The position numbers and the translations under genes are program-made. A stretch of DNA of 64,000 nt, taken from contig JAQFVV010012536.1 in NCBI GenBank assembly GCA_028023455.1, forward strand, positions 2,190,001 through 2,254,000, given 5' to 3'. Under the pieces are notes generated by a model that saw nothing but the letters and a program-made list of their open reading frames with translations, was not told where the DNA came from and made no database searches. Shown one piece after another: positions 1 through 11,760 of the stretch (position 1 is the stretch's first letter; each line of letters begins with the position of its first letter). Origin of the DNA: Epiperipatus broadwayi (taxonomy: Eukaryota > Onychophora > Udeonychophora > Euonychophora > Peripatidae).

Positions 1-240
1 TTTAATAACAATTGCAAATTTGTGGGTTTGTATATAAATAAATCAATTGAAGTACATGAAATATATATATTATGGCAAAGTCTTTATAGGTCCAAACTGA
101 ATTGCATTACTGCAAAATGTACTTGTGGTAATAGTTGTTTGTATTTTTAACTTGTCAATTATATATCCAATTCTTAATTTGTAATTGTTTATGTGATGTG
201 TACTTATTTTTTATTTAACCAATCTCTAAACTATACATAT
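1..240. other. A+T-rich non-coding DNA, nothing recognised
   Basis: No gene, RNA or clear repeat is visible. The sequence leads into the family C repeat that starts near position 235. Confidence 0.5.
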
Positions 241-480
241 TTTGTGCTGAACTAGCACTCATCAATTGGTCCAGATTACCATCTCCCACACATATATACA
301 ATTGGTGCTTAGTTTATATTAAGACAGCATATCTTTAAACTTTAATGGATAAGCTTCAATATTCTCCACTCTCCAACTCTTTAGCCATCCATTTCATTGA
401 AAATCCAAGGGTAGAATGCTAAATGCCCTTGTTGATGCCAACATTATTGGCATACCAATGTTTATTTTAAGTCAATCTGA
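235..480 (-). repeat. Family C hammerhead-type repeat, degenerate copy
   Basis: Read on the minus strand, this matches the copies near 37860, 45757, 46150 and 46740: a stretch ending in 'ttaaagtttgaag', a ribozyme-like core, then a tail. The core is UUGAUGA (C3 changed to U). It has a perfect 5-bp helix II (GUGCU/AGCAC), but G12 is replaced by A, so it is probably inactive. Confidence 0.6.
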
Positions 481-547
481 CCTCTCCCACATAGGATCTT
501 AATATACCCATTTAATTATACAAAAGATAGAATACAGGCTGAATATT

Positions 548-765
548 TTAATATTTAAATATATGTATATTGTATTTACAAAACTTAATGTAATTATTAG
601 GGGCTTGAACTCGACCTTTCAAGCTCCTTACATCTATCCAATCTATTTTATACAACTGATGCATTTTTATATGTATCAATTGTATAAGATAGATTGGATA
701 GATGTAAGGAGCTTGAAAGTTTGAATTCAATTCCCTAATAATTACATTAAGTTTAGTATAGACAA
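548..765. repeat. Inverted repeat made from family C tail sequence
   Basis: Two arms, about 548-655 and 665-765, are near-perfect reverse complements. They share 'gggcttgaa' and 'agatagattggat' type blocks and the 'taattacattaag' end. The same tail follows the ribozyme region of the family C copy at 37860-38230. A 63-90 codon open frame here is only a consequence of the palindrome. The arms look like two family C 3' ends joined head to head. Confidence 0.7.
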
Positions 766-1081
766 TATACATATGTTTTAAGCCAATAAACATCACATGA
801 CCACCATTTCTTATGCTTGTGTATAACTGTTGTTTAAACAGGCAAAACTCACTTTATGTGTTGCCACACACAGCAAGCTAGAGTGCAGTGCTCTCAGATC
901 CAAGGCTTCTCACTGACGAAGGCCACAAGCCAGAAACTAGTCTGGGGATATTGGATGAGTAGGCACTAGATGGGGAGTTTGTGCACAAGCCTTCTGGCAT
1001 CCACTGATTACTCTAGCTTGCTGTGTGTCGCAATACGTATAGTGAGTTTTTCCTGTTTTAACAATTTTTATACATATGTTT
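766..1081 (+). mobile_element. Family B foldback element with 13-bp TSD
   Basis: The insertion is bounded by the direct repeat 'tatacatatgttt' at 766-778 and 1069-1081. Inside, the ends fold back on each other (aggcaaaactcac against gtgagtttttcct, and the 'cacacagcaagctagagt' block against its complement near 1010). The centre holds a hammerhead-like motif. The element has inserted into family C sequence. No protein is encoded. TSD length and foldback form agree with the PLE-type insertions elsewhere in the window. Confidence 0.75.
905..952 (+). ncRNA. Hammerhead ribozyme-like motif (family B, type I)
   Basis: The order is that of a type I hammerhead: helix I 5' strand (UUCUCA), core CUGACGA at 913-919, helix II GGC/GCC closed by an A-A apposition, GAA, short helix III (AC-UA-GU), C at 942, then helix I 3' strand (UGGGGA). 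Predicted cleavage is 3' of 942. Helix I pairs over 6 bp with two G-U pairs. The core residues fit the family consensus. The A-A at the base of helix II is unusual and could weaken activity. Confidence 0.6.
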
Positions 1082-1209
1082 AAATATTACTCTAAGATTT
1101 AGAAACTAATCTAATTTTATTGTCACAGGGAATGTTTACATAACCCATTCAAAAATGAATCAGGAAAAGTTTGTCTTAAAAGGTATTTATTTCAATGTAA
1201 AAAACAACA

Positions 1210-1500
1210 ACTCCATATTTGCCTGAACATTAGTGATAATGGTATTTTAGATGTTATAATATATTAGACTATTTCCATTAAATGTTGAATAGAAAATTTT
1301 AAACTTTATTTAAACTTTTCAAATACAAACATCTATTAGTAATAACATACAAAAAGGCAACACATGTTACTAGACTATACATTTCAAATGATATTCTCAC
1401 TTTTTTTCGGTTGCTCCTGGCCTGACCAGTGGCAACATTATTAGCATAAGAATCAAACTTACACCCTTTAGATTCTTGAATATTAAATTTTAAGGCAATA
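1210..1500 (-). repeat. Family A (PLE-derived) partial copy
   Basis: This segment shares the block 'ctatttccat' plus 'ttaaactttatttaaa' and the later 'ggcctgaccagtggcaac' block with copies at 2470, 39440, 41390 and 60060. The hammerhead-like part seen in other copies is degraded here. Confidence 0.55.
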
Positions 1501-1953
1501 CTCTAATCATCTGGGCTATTCTGTCAAAGACAGCATCCATAGAAATTTCATAACATATTTCTTCTGAAGTATTGGCATTTTTATGTATAGCTTATGTTCT
1601 TGTGTGAAAATTGTCTGTAATTGCGAACTATTTAAACAATTAATACTGCAAATTGAACAATGTTTCTATTATTATATATGAAATAAAATAAATTTTATTT
1701 TCAATAACCATTAGATTTTTTTCTGTGCCTAATTTGTGCATAGGCTTATAAAAAAAATGTTCAAAATATAGATAGTCATTTTTGTATATTCATTCACTGT
1801 TTTTCATGTGAATTGTTTTTTAGTAACACTTGTACTTATTTTTATTAAAATGCTAAGCCTCAATTGATGAAATGAAATCTTTTATAACTATATCACATTT
1901 TTTTAATTTAACTTGCTTTGTTTTTTGTCATCTACCTGTGAAATCTTGCAACT
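1500..1953. other. A+T-rich non-coding DNA
   Basis: No open frame, RNA or repeat could be recognised. Confidence 0.4.
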
Positions 1954-1975
1954 AAATTTTTAACTCATTAGTCAA

Positions 1976-2067
1976 GCATTGGTGGCCTAGTGGTTAGCAT
2001 AGCTGCCTTCCAAGCAGCTGGCCTAGGTTTGCTTCCTGGTCAACGCATTTGACATATAAAAAAAAAA
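1976..2067 (+). repeat. Short tRNA-Gly(TCC)-derived SINE, copy 1
   Basis: The first 72 bases fold like tRNA-Gly with anticodon TCC (loop cttccaa). Box A-like 'tggcctagtgg' and box B-like 'ggtttgcttcc' are present. The acceptor stem has one mismatch and a G-T pair. The tRNA part is followed directly by 'tttgacatat' and an A-run, as in the other copies, so this is a SINE rather than a tRNA gene. Imperfect flanking repeats (aaatttttaactcatt at 1954-1969, aaatttttactcaatt at 2065-2080) look like a decayed TSD. Confidence 0.8.
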
Positions 2068-2339
2068 TTTTTACTCAATTTCTAATTCAGTTGAAATTTT
2101 GCAAACATATGTATTTCTGATGACAATACATTTTTTTAGAGCTTTGAAATAACTTTAGAAATAAAAAAATAGCAAAAAAATTTAAATTTTTAATTTTATA
2201 TTGAATTTAGTACTATTTATGGTACTGCTATCTACAAATATTACTATAGAAAGTAAAAACTAATAATACATAAATTAAAAGGAAAAAAACATTGTATAAT
2301 ATTATTTCACTATTCCACATAGCAAAGTTATAGTTATCT

Positions 2340-2475
2340 AAACAAAATGATAGTTAAGAATTAAGCTTTGAAAATATAAATAGAAGTTCTGAAGAAGATT
2401 GTTGGGGCAATCGAAACTGTCAATAGTGGGTTATAATTATATAAAGCATTGTAAAAGTAATAAAGATAGTACATG
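2340..2475 (+). repeat. PLE-like 3' end fragment (family F) with hammerhead-like motif
   Basis: The motif CUGAAGA, a GAUUG/CAAUC stem and GAAAC lies near 2389-2416 and matches related motifs near 33800 and 36970. It joins family A sequence at about 2475. U4/A7 core changes suggest it is inactive. Confidence 0.5.
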
Positions 2476-2940
2476 ATATTAAATGTTTTCCTGAAAGTTT
2501 GTGATGATGGTTTTCTAGTTGTATTTTTATATTGGACTATTTTCATCATCTAATACATGTGTTGAATGTCTTTAGAACAATTTAATTTTATTTAAATATT
2601 CCAAATACATTCATCTGTTAGTAATACCACAGCAAACAGGTTAGTATATGCACCAACTGTTAGTAATATCACAGCAAACAAGTTAGTATATGCACCAACT
2701 ATTAGTAATATCACAGCAAACAGGTTAATATATGCACCAACTGTCAGTAATATCACAGCAAACAGGTCACTATATGCACTAAGATATCACAGCAAACAGG
2801 TTAGTATATGCACAATGTTTCAAGAAGTATTGTTCTCCCCTCTTCTTCAGGTGTTGCCGGCCTGACCAGTGACAGTCCTAGCATGGGATTTGAACCTGGG
2901 TCCTTAGATTCTTGATTATTGAATTTTAAGATAATTCTTA
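2470..2940 (-). repeat. Family A copy with small 42-bp minisatellite
   Basis: It starts with 'tatattggactatt', runs through about four 42-bp repeats (2625-2815; 'gttagtaatatcacagcaaa'), then a hammerhead-like segment on the minus strand (CUGAAGA, long helix II, GAAAC) and 'ggcctgaccagtgacagt'. It is the short version of the large minisatellite element at 6413-8603. Confidence 0.7.
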
Positions 2941-3139
2941 AAAGCCAATTTACCTTATGATTTTTTTTTACTTACTTTAGTGGATTTCAATCTTTTAGTA
3001 TTCAGGATCTAACTTTCCATATCAGTTTTAATCAATGATTTTTTGGAACCCTAATATTTTTTTCTCTATTTTTATTTTGCTACTGATATGAAGCAAGCAG
3101 GCTAAAATTACTTAAATGTATTTCTTATTTTTAACGGTC

Positions 3140-3290
3140 ACATTTTACTTTTAGATGGATGGATGAAATAAGAAAATGTGCAGGGGTGTTGTGGAAAAGA
3201 GAAGCTAAAGATCGGAAAAGATGGATTAAACTTAGAGAGACCTTTATCCTGGAGTGGATTGATAATGTTTGATGATGATGATGATTAGCA
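3140..3290 (+). pseudogene. LINE 3' end: C-terminus of a non-LTR retrotransposon plus (GAT)n tail
   Basis: Translation of the plus strand reads like the last 30-40 residues of a non-LTR ORF: a 'KCAGVLW..EAKDRKRW' stretch corresponding to the common 'aG..W...A.DR..W' ending, then a short 3' UTR ending in a GATGATGAT run. Three other ends of the same family lie in reverse at about 34680, 43890 and 56200. It is strongly 5' truncated and not functional. Confidence 0.7.
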
Positions 3291-3299
3291 GAATATAGC

Positions 3300-4500
3300 A
3301 TTTTTTATTTTGGTTTTAATAATTAGTGGGGAGGGGCAATTTTTTTTACTATTTTTCATGTCTTTGCACCCATACTTTTATTATTTCATGTCACCCTAGA
3401 GGAACACACCCTACAGATTGAGAATCACTGGATTAAATGATAAATAAGAACACTTTCCAAAAAAAAAAAAAAAATTACCTATTCTACATTATTTGTAAAA
3501 TTCTAAAGTCTGTTGAAACTTTGTAATTTTTCCAACATCATTATGGTATTATTAAATATAGCACAATATGATTAGAAAATATCCAGCTAAACTAGAATGA
3601 AAAATTTAATTAACTACTATTTATTTTATGAAGAGGGACCCAAAAATAACCAGAATTTTATCATAAAAAATTCTTCATTTATCTTTAAGTGTTATAAAAT
3701 TAATTTCTCTCAAAGTACTGTTCACTTAATACAATACATCAGTTTATATGTGTTCTTCACTTTTAGAAATAATCTGGAAACACAAAGTATAGCTTTTAAT
3801 GCTTACATCATTTTTTTCCACCACTTCTAAGTCAGAAAAAACAATAAATTTGAGGCATTTTTTCATTCAGTGGAATAAAAAGAACTCACACAGTTAGTGG
3901 TTAGTCAATATGACTGATATATAAACTGGGTCATATTGAATTTAATTAAAAATTATTTCACAATGGAAGACTGCTCACAAAAGAATTGTCGTGGTGAAAC
4001 CTGCACTCCTCACTTTTCACAAAATGAGATGCTTACATTTTATTACATCACAAACATTTCAGAACATGCACATAAAATGTCTGACCATTAAGAACAAATT
4101 CTGAGAGAAAAACGTTGCTTGTGTCATTAAAAAAATTATGATTATTTTGACTTGGAACTTCATTCGCCATGCTTTTTTTGGGACAGGATGAATTTGAAAA
4201 TTTTATTAAATCATTCATAAACTTGTATTTTCCCCAGAACAGCTTTCTTGTAATCTGTTTCTAGCATTTCATCTGTTTTCCCTGCTGTTTTCTTAAGAGG
4301 AAGTGAAATTTTACATTATTTCAACTTTTCAGTCATTATAGCACCATGATTTCACATGGTATTGTAATTTGGCATATTGATACAAAAGTGACCACACAAG
4401 AGGTATATAACAGCAGAAGCAAGTATGACAACAGGTGCATTTATTAAAGAACAATTCCAGTTATTTTGGTGTTCTCCATACTTAAGTGAACAAAAGGTTT
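3300..4500. other. A+T-rich non-coding DNA
   Basis: Nothing recognisable. The 77-codon frame at 3597-3830 has no family features and the composition of chance A+T-rich translation. Confidence 0.4.
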
Positions 4501-4504
4501 TATA

Positions 4505-4885
4505 TTGGTTTACTAAATAAATACATTTTAAAAATTACTTGGCATTAAATAAATAGAAAAATAAAATATTTTATAGTAAATGCTGTTATTTGCCATGCAC
4601 TAAAAATCCCAGAAATAATTAGTTTCTTTAATGACAATTGGAGTTTTTAGATTGAACTTGAAATAAAAAAATGGAGATCCACATAGGGATGTAGTTAATT
4701 AATTTCGAGAGTTCCACACTTTTATTTCAAGATCAACCGAAAAACCCCAATTGTAGTTGAAAAAACATTTTATTTTTATTTTTAGTGCATAATGAATAAA
4801 AGTATTTATTATAAAATATTTTTTATCTTTATTTATGTTTCAATTTTTAATACTGGCACAGTAAATAAAAATACCCAACCATATT
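4505..4885. mobile_element. Long hairpin (inverted-repeat) element, MITE-like
   Basis: Arms of about 165 bp (4505-4670 and 4717-4885) are imperfect reverse complements around a 45-bp centre. Examples are 'gacaattggagtttttag' against 'aaaccccaattgt', and 'tgcactaaaaat' against 'atttttagtgca'. There is no coding content. This is the structure expected of a non-autonomous foldback or MITE element. I did not identify its superfamily. Confidence 0.65.
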
Positions 4886-4889
4886 GTAT

Positions 4890-6412
4890 TTAAATGGACT
4901 TGACAGTAATAGTTTTACATATATCACTAGATATTTCTGAAATAAGTTAATATGTATAATTCTTATGCATATATCCTATTTATCAATTTAGCATGTGTTC
5001 ATAATTGCATCAAAAAATCACATGCATTAGTTAAAACATTTTGAAATTTTAAGACCAGCTTTTTATTAAAAAAATCTTAATAAAACTATATTGTAAAGTA
5101 ACTTTCTTTAATACATACAATTTTACTTTAAAATAAGTTGTAAAATAAATATATTCTAACTTCATTTTAAAAGCTTTCAATTGAAATCAAACAAACCTTG
5201 ATACTGCCCTCTCATACATTTTACTTAACTATATATAACTGTGAAACAAACAAAAGCAAGCTTTTAACTGAAACAAAAAAAACCTTGCATTTTTTAAAAT
5301 ATATTAAGATGATTTAAAAGTTTTCAATTGAAATCAAATAAATTTCTATACTGCCCTCTCAGGTGTCTTGCTTAAACTAAATCTATGAAACAAAAAAACA
5401 TACAAGGAATGTACATTAAATAAAAGCATTTAAAAATAGCTTAAATTTTGCTCTCTAGTTTTAATAAAGTTATAAAAGTAAAAAATTAGAAAATAAAAAA
5501 TACAAAAAAAAAATAATGAAGGAATTTTATTCACATAAATACACTAAAATGTAAAAAAATAAAATGTCTTCTAGTTTTGATATTATATAACCAAAATAGA
5601 AATATTAATGTTCATGCTCAGAAATAATCTAAGAATATTTCTAAACCCTGCTATTAATATCAATCACTTTTTATTCACTTTTTTATAATGCATATACACT
5701 TATTTACTATCATAACCATTTCAATTGCCCCAGAAATCTTTTTCCGATCTTTTACTCCTAGACTAATTCCACAGTCCACTGTTTACATTTTTTGCAACAT
5801 GAGCATCACGTTTTTATTCACGATATCATGAATATTTAAGAAAATAGTGCATTTATATTAATAAAAGCATTTATTTAATTTTTTTATATTTTTATTTAAA
5901 TATGATTTATTGTTAGATATCAATTTTTAAATATATTTATAATTTATTTTTATAATTTTTATCTTGATATAAAAACGTATTCTTAAATAGAACATGTGAA
6001 AGTTGTCTAAAATAGGTTTTTATTTATGTAATTCTAATTTTTGATTGTTTAATAGTATTAGTAATCCTATGCATTTCTTTTACTGTTAGTTTTCTTTTTG
6101 TGTGCGTGCATAAAACATACTTAACTAATAGAAAATTATAAACAGGTATTAATATATATATATATGGGAAAAAATAATAATTTACAATTAAAACAACATG
6201 ATTAAGACAACTGCTGTTTGAAACAGATGAAGAATGATTTACTTTTATACTGATGAATGTATAATTTATATAATTTATAGAGATTGCACCAAATGCTATA
6301 AACTTTCTTTGGTTACTTTAATAATCTTGTGAGTTAAATCTAAAATAATGTACAACTCAGAACAATATTATTCTACCAAATATTACTATTTCTACATACG
6401 AATTTGAGAGCA
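4890..6412. other. A+T-rich non-coding DNA with one internal duplication
   Basis: There is no gene. A diverged direct repeat ('aaagctttcaattgaaatca' at about 5170 and 'aaaagttttcaattgaaat' at about 5315, each followed by 'ctgccctctca') is visible. The part at 5515-5640 resembles the sequences near 47960 and 52900, so it is an old dispersed repeat. Confidence 0.5.
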
Positions 6413-8603
6413 TATAAGTATGATTGTTTTACTGAAGGTTTGTGATGATAGTGTTGTAGTTGTATTTTTATATTGGACTATTTCCATCATCTAATAGGTT
6501 TGTTGAATGTCTTTAGAAGAGTTTAATTTTAGTTAAATATTCCAAATGCATTCAACTGTTAGTAATATCACAGCAAACAGGTGAGTATATGCACCAACTG
6601 TTAGTAATATCACAGCAAACAGGTGAGTATATGCACCAACTGTTAGTAATATCACAGCAAACAGGTTAGTATATGCACTAACTGTTAGTAATATCACAGC
6701 AAACAGGTTAGTATATGCACCAACTGTTAGTAATATCACAGGAAACAGGTTAGTATATACACCAACTGTTAGTAATATCACAGCAAACAAGTGTTAGTAA
6801 TATCACAGCAAACAGGTTAGTATATACACCAACTGTTAGTAATATCACAGCAAACAATTGTTAGTAATATCACAGCAAACAGGTTAGTATATGCACCAAT
6901 TGTTAGTAATATCACAGCAAACAGGTTAGTATATGCACTAACTGTTAGTAATATCACAGCAAACAGGTTAGTATATACACCACCTGTTAGTAATATCACA
7001 GCAAACAAGTGTTAGTAATATCACAGCAAACAGGTTAGTATATGTACCAATGATTAGTAATATCACAGCAAACAGGTTAGTATATACACCAACTGTTAGT
7101 AATATCACAGCAAACAAGTGTTAGTAATATCACAGCAAACAGGTTAGTATATGCACCAACTATTAGTAATATCACAGCAAACAGGTTAGTATATACACCA
7201 ACTGTTAGTAATATCACAGCAAACAAGTGTTAGTAATATCACAGCAAACAGGTTAGTATATGCACCAACTATTAGTAATATCACAGCAAACAGGTTAGTA
7301 TATACACCAACTGTTAGTAATATCACAGCAAACAAGTGTTAGTAATATCACAGCAAACAGGTTAGTATATGCACCAACTATTAGTAATATCATGGCAAAC
7401 AGGTTAGTATATACACCATCTGTTAGTAATATCACAGCAAACAGGTTAGTATATGCACTAACTGTTAGTAATATCACAGCAAACAGGTTAGTATATGCAC
7501 CAACTGTTAGTATTATCACAGCAAACAAGTGTTAGTAATATCACAGCAAACAGGTTAGTATATGCACTAACTGTTAGTAATATCACAGCAAACAAGTGTT
7601 AGTAATATCACAGCAAACAGGTTAGTATATGCACCAACTATCAGTAATATCACAGCAAACAGGTTAATATATACACCAACTGTTAGTAATATCACAGCAA
7701 ACAAGTGTTAGTAATATCACAGCAAACAGGTTATTATATGCACCAACTATCAGTAATATCACAGCAAACAGGTTAGTATATACACCAACTGTTAGTAATA
7801 TCACAGCAAACAGGTTAGTATATGCACTAACTGTTAGTAATATCACAGCAAACAGGTTAGTATATGCACTAACTGTTAGTAATATCACAGCAAACAGGTT
7901 AGTATATGCACCAACTGTTAGTATTATCACAGCAAACAAGTGTTAGTAATATCACAGCAAACAGGTTAGTATATGCACTAACTGTTAGTAATATCACAGC
8001 AAACAAGTGTTAGTAATATCACAGCAAACATGTTAGTATATGCACCAACTATCAGTAATATCACAGCAAACAGATTAGTATATACACCAACTGTTAGTAA
8101 TATCACAGCAAACAAGTGTTAGTAATATCACAGCAAACAGGTTATTATATGCACCAACTATCAGTAATATCACAGCAAACAGGTTAGTATATACACCAAC
8201 TGTTAGTAATATCACAGCAAACAGGTTAGTATATGCACTAACTGTTAGTAATATCACAGCAAACAGGTTAGTATATGCACCAACTGTTAGTATTATCACA
8301 GCAAACAAGTGTTAGTAATATCACAGCAAACAGGTTAGTATATGCACCAACTGTTAGTATTATCACAGCAAACAAGTGTTAGTAATATCACAGCAAACAG
8401 GTTAGTATATGCACTAACTGTTAGTAATATCACAGCAAACAAATGTTAGTAATATCACAGCAAACAGGTTAGTATATGCACTTTTACTAACAGTTGAATG
8501 CATTTGGAATATTTAACTAAAATTAAACTTTTCTAAAGACATTCTACACACATATTAGATGATGAAAATAGTCCAATATAAAAATACAGCTATAAGTATG
8601 ATT
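6413..8603. mobile_element. Family A PLE-like element, inverted ends, 13-bp TSD, minisatellite core
   Basis: The insertion is bounded by the direct repeat 'tataagtatgatt' at 6413-6425 and 8591-8603. About 100 bp at the left (from 6459) and right (to 8590) are reverse complements of each other, so two element ends face outward. The left end carries a 33-bp one-sided extension (6426-6458). Between them lies a 1.9 kb minisatellite. This layout repeats that of the PLE palindrome at 26605-30742. It resembles the published arrangement of Drosophila Penelope copies, whose one-sided extension I recall as about 34 bp. Confidence 0.75.
6560..8478. repeat. Minisatellite with 42-bp and 25-bp units, higher-order structure
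   Basis: The basic unit is 42 bp, starting 'tgttagtaatatcacagcaa' and ending 'tatatgcaccaac'. A 25-bp version lacks the last 17 bp and ends 'acaag'. The units alternate in patterns such as 25+42+42 (109 bp), and longer blocks of about 369 and 411 bp recur (compare 7295, 7664 and 8075). Minus-strand open frames of 63-91 codons repeating 'NLFAVILLTVGAYT' are by-products of a unit length divisible by three. Confidence 0.95.
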
Positions 8604-8609
8604 ATACCA

Positions 8610-8780
8610 TTTTTATTTTTTTAAGAACATTACATATTTTGTTGCCAAAAATTATAAAACAATGAATACATCACATGATTCTGAGGGTATAAATAATCAT
8701 GGTGGTATTATAGGAATGAAAGACTTTAATATTTTTCTTAAGCAATTGGTAATATGCTTATTGAATACAAGGAGGCTTGC
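8610..8780. other. A+T-rich non-coding DNA
   Basis: Nothing recognised between the minisatellite element and the LINE remnant. Confidence 0.4.
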
Positions 8781-10200
8781 AGATGAGGAGTATGGATAGA
8801 TTTTGCAGATGTATATTATATCTTTTGGATAATTATTACACAAGACATAGATGGGATCCAGTTTCAATTTAAATCAGTTAATGAGCAAAATTTTGGTGAA
8901 AATTATACCTAGTAATAAGTTAAAAATTTCAGGCACGACTGAGGAATACATATATGTTGGAATCTGGTTAAAGTCTCAGGGGTTGACAAGGTTGATCATA
9001 AATGTTTATTAAGATATATATATTCAAATCTCTAAGTGAAGCACCAACTACAGATTTCATATTATAATGGCTCAAGATATCCACATGATTCATAGCAAAA
9101 TATGTTAAAAAAGAAATGTGTTAAATATGGAAATGAAACAAGCAATGGTATAAGTGGATGAGTGACGTTTAGGATTGGAATATTAAGATTGCAAAAATAT
9201 AGGAGATAAATGAGAAAACATTATATCAAAATCTCCTTTACAAATAGAAAATCAAGAGATTGTAATTGGTAGAAGTTGTGATCTCCAGATGTATGAAAAG
9301 ATGCACCTTTGGACTATGATAAGCAAGCATACCACCCAGAATTACATTAACAGTATAAACTTTACTGTAAGATAGAGTTGAAGGCTTTCATTTTTGTATT
9401 GAACTTTTTAATAATGACATGTTCAACTGATGACTAAGTTGTGTCTTAGATAAATTGATTGGAATTCCAAGAAACGGTGAATAAGTTCCTGTGAATATTG
9501 TTGGTAATCTATAACCTATAGATATTTTTCACATGAATGACTTGTATTGTAGATCGTGTTAGTGTTTGTAATTTATTCCGAATATGAAGAGCACATGAGA
9601 TGTTTTGAAGGAATCTGAAGACTATCAGGATCACCAATGAACAATATGACTTTAACAGTAATTCCAAGATGAGGCAGAAGTAACTTTTTGTGTATTGCTC
9701 AATTTCTTTGCTCAAGGTGACTGTATATATTGCACACAATAGTGTCACAAGCACTGAGTCCTGTGAAATACCAAAGTTCAGTTTAAAAAGTGAAGAGAGG
9801 TACAGGTAATTTTTAAGCCTAACATCTATTGGTGAAATAATTTTTGACCATACTTAGATGTGTTTTATTGAGCAGAAGTTTACTTAATGTGCTAAATAAA
9901 TATTTCCAATTTACAGATCAAAAGCAGCATTAAAGTCAATTGACATTTGACATAATCTGTTAACTTATTCTCTTTTGCAAAGAATATCTTGTACTAGAAT
10001 ACTAGCTTGAGATATATGGTGATTTTAATTGTGTAATTTTTAGAAGAAAACTTGGAAAGGATAAGATCATTTAGTTGTTTAAGAATTATTCTTGCAAACA
10101 TTTTTTGAACAATATTTTCCAATGTGATGAAGTGCAAGTCATTTACTGAAGGATTTTTCTAAAACAAAAAATTACATTATTAGAAAGATTAGGTGTGTGT
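8780..10200 (-). pseudogene. L1-like non-LTR retrotransposon remnant (reverse transcriptase region)
   Basis: Reading the minus strand from high to low coordinate, I see in several frames: a 'TLENIVQKMFARIILKQLND' stretch (fingers of the RT, about 10060-10130), 'SIDFNAAFDL' (RT motif with catalytic Asp, about 9930), 'LLCAIYTVTLSKEIEQ' (RT box 4 equivalent, about 9690-9745), a degraded active-site region, and 'FLGIPINLSKTQ' (post-RT 'YLG' region, about 9420-9470). The order and spacing match an L1/Tx1-type LINE. Frameshifts and stops are frequent, so it is dead. The 81-codon frame 9509-9754 is one surviving piece. Confidence 0.65.
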
Positions 10201-10284
10201 TATTTATGTGAGAAAAGGTGATTATAATAGTTATGTTGAATGGAAATAGTGTTATAATTTAGATCATTAATTTTCTTTATAACA

Positions 10285-10555
10285 TAGTAAGTCAGAACAA
10301 AGGCGAAATTCTCCATACAGCAGTGCCATCTAGTGAAAACTGGAGTAATCAATGAATGCAAGAAAGTTTTTGCATAGGATCCTTATCTGGTGCCTATTCA
10401 TCCAATATCCTCAGACTAGTTTCTAGCTTGTGGCTTTCAACAATGATGATCCTTGGATCTGAGAGCACTGCATCTAGATCTACGGTATGGAGAGTTTTAC
10501 TTCTGTTTTAACAGTTTGTGTAAGCATAAAATATGGTGCTCATGTGACGTTTGGT
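10285..10555 (-). mobile_element. Family B foldback copy, degenerate
   Basis: The inverted ends 'ggcgaaattctccatacagcag' type and 'cggtatggagagttttact' surround the family B core on the minus strand. The hammerhead region keeps GAAACUAGUC, but the CUGAUGA part is destroyed. No clear TSD was found. Confidence 0.65.
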
Positions 10556-10559
10556 GGCT

Positions 10560-11760
10560 TATCATAATAAGTATCTACTTTTTAATTCTATTTTTATTCT
10601 GTTTTTGCAATATATTTTTGATAAAGCTATAATATTTCATTTAGCCATACTCATTTTCTCCTCTAATGGTTATATAACTCATTTAAAATTTGAATAATTT
10701 TTGTATTTTGTTGAATTTTGAATATACATATAACATTTTCTCTTACAGAAAATTCTGCATTTTCAAATAAAACTGTCAACGTGAGAAAAACACGCGTCAT
10801 CTAATTATATATTTTACAATATTTCATTTTAATTATTTTCTTTTCTAATGGTTATATCACTTTCTCTTAAAATTAGAATAAATTTTATATTTTGCTGAAT
10901 TTTGAATATATATATCATTAAAAGAAATTAACACTTAGACAATTTCAATATCAATAACAATCAACAATTTCAAACTGTTGTCAAGGCAACCTCATTTTAA
11001 CAATAAAGATGGCATCCCCTATACAAGTATAAATATATTTTCCCCGAGTATGTATATAATTGTCAACAATTTATGATAATAAATCTTAACAATATTTGTT
11101 ATTTTGCTGAGCCAGTCTTTTAATACAGCATATTTTTGTTATAGTAAGACTATGATGAACATTATCATACATACATTAGCATATCTGCATACATATAAAC
11201 ATAAACCAAACTAATTGTTAGTTACTATAGATATTAGCATATTTACATGTATATTTTTATAAAATGACCTAGCAGTTTGGTATGTAGAATTATTAAAAAA
11301 GATATGCTTTTCAAGAATGCAATGGAATGTGCATCCCAAAATCAAAGAACTGCTGAAAAATTAACAGCATCGTTTTTAGAACACATTTTGCTGCTTGCCA
11401 TTTTTGGTGTTACAACTTGCTTAGGCCAGATGTGATTTTTGAACTAACTTGGAAGCATAATATCATGGATTTTTTCATCTCATATATGATTCAAGTGATG
11501 ATAGAATATCTTTCAATGGTTGATAAATCACATGAATCATCAATTACAAAGATATGTAGAATCAGAGGCTCCAGGAACAGAAACCTCTTGTATATGGTGA
11601 ATCATTGTTGATGATCACAGTGGGTCTAGGCATGATATGTATATATAATTATGTTCACACTAAATCCTGTAGTTTCAACTAAAACCAATCATATACATGA
11701 AAAAAAATCAAAAGTTCATCTTATTATATCTTCTAAGTTAATAATAAAAACAGACATAAC
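10560..11760. other. A+T-rich non-coding DNA
   Basis: There are small diverged direct repeats near 10660-10740 and 10845-10915 (both 'tctaatggttatat' then 'attttgttgaattttgaata' type). Otherwise nothing is recognised. The 64-codon frame at 11417 has no family features. Confidence 0.4.

Noticed and set aside
6533-8308. Series of minus-strand open frames with repeating 'NLFAVILLTVGAYT'
   Set aside because: They are translations of the 42-bp minisatellite (unit divisible by three) and end wherever a 25-bp unit or a mutation shifts the frame.
6560-8478. CRISPR-like array
   Set aside because: There is no repeat/unique-spacer pattern: whole units are repeated, and the context is eukaryotic.
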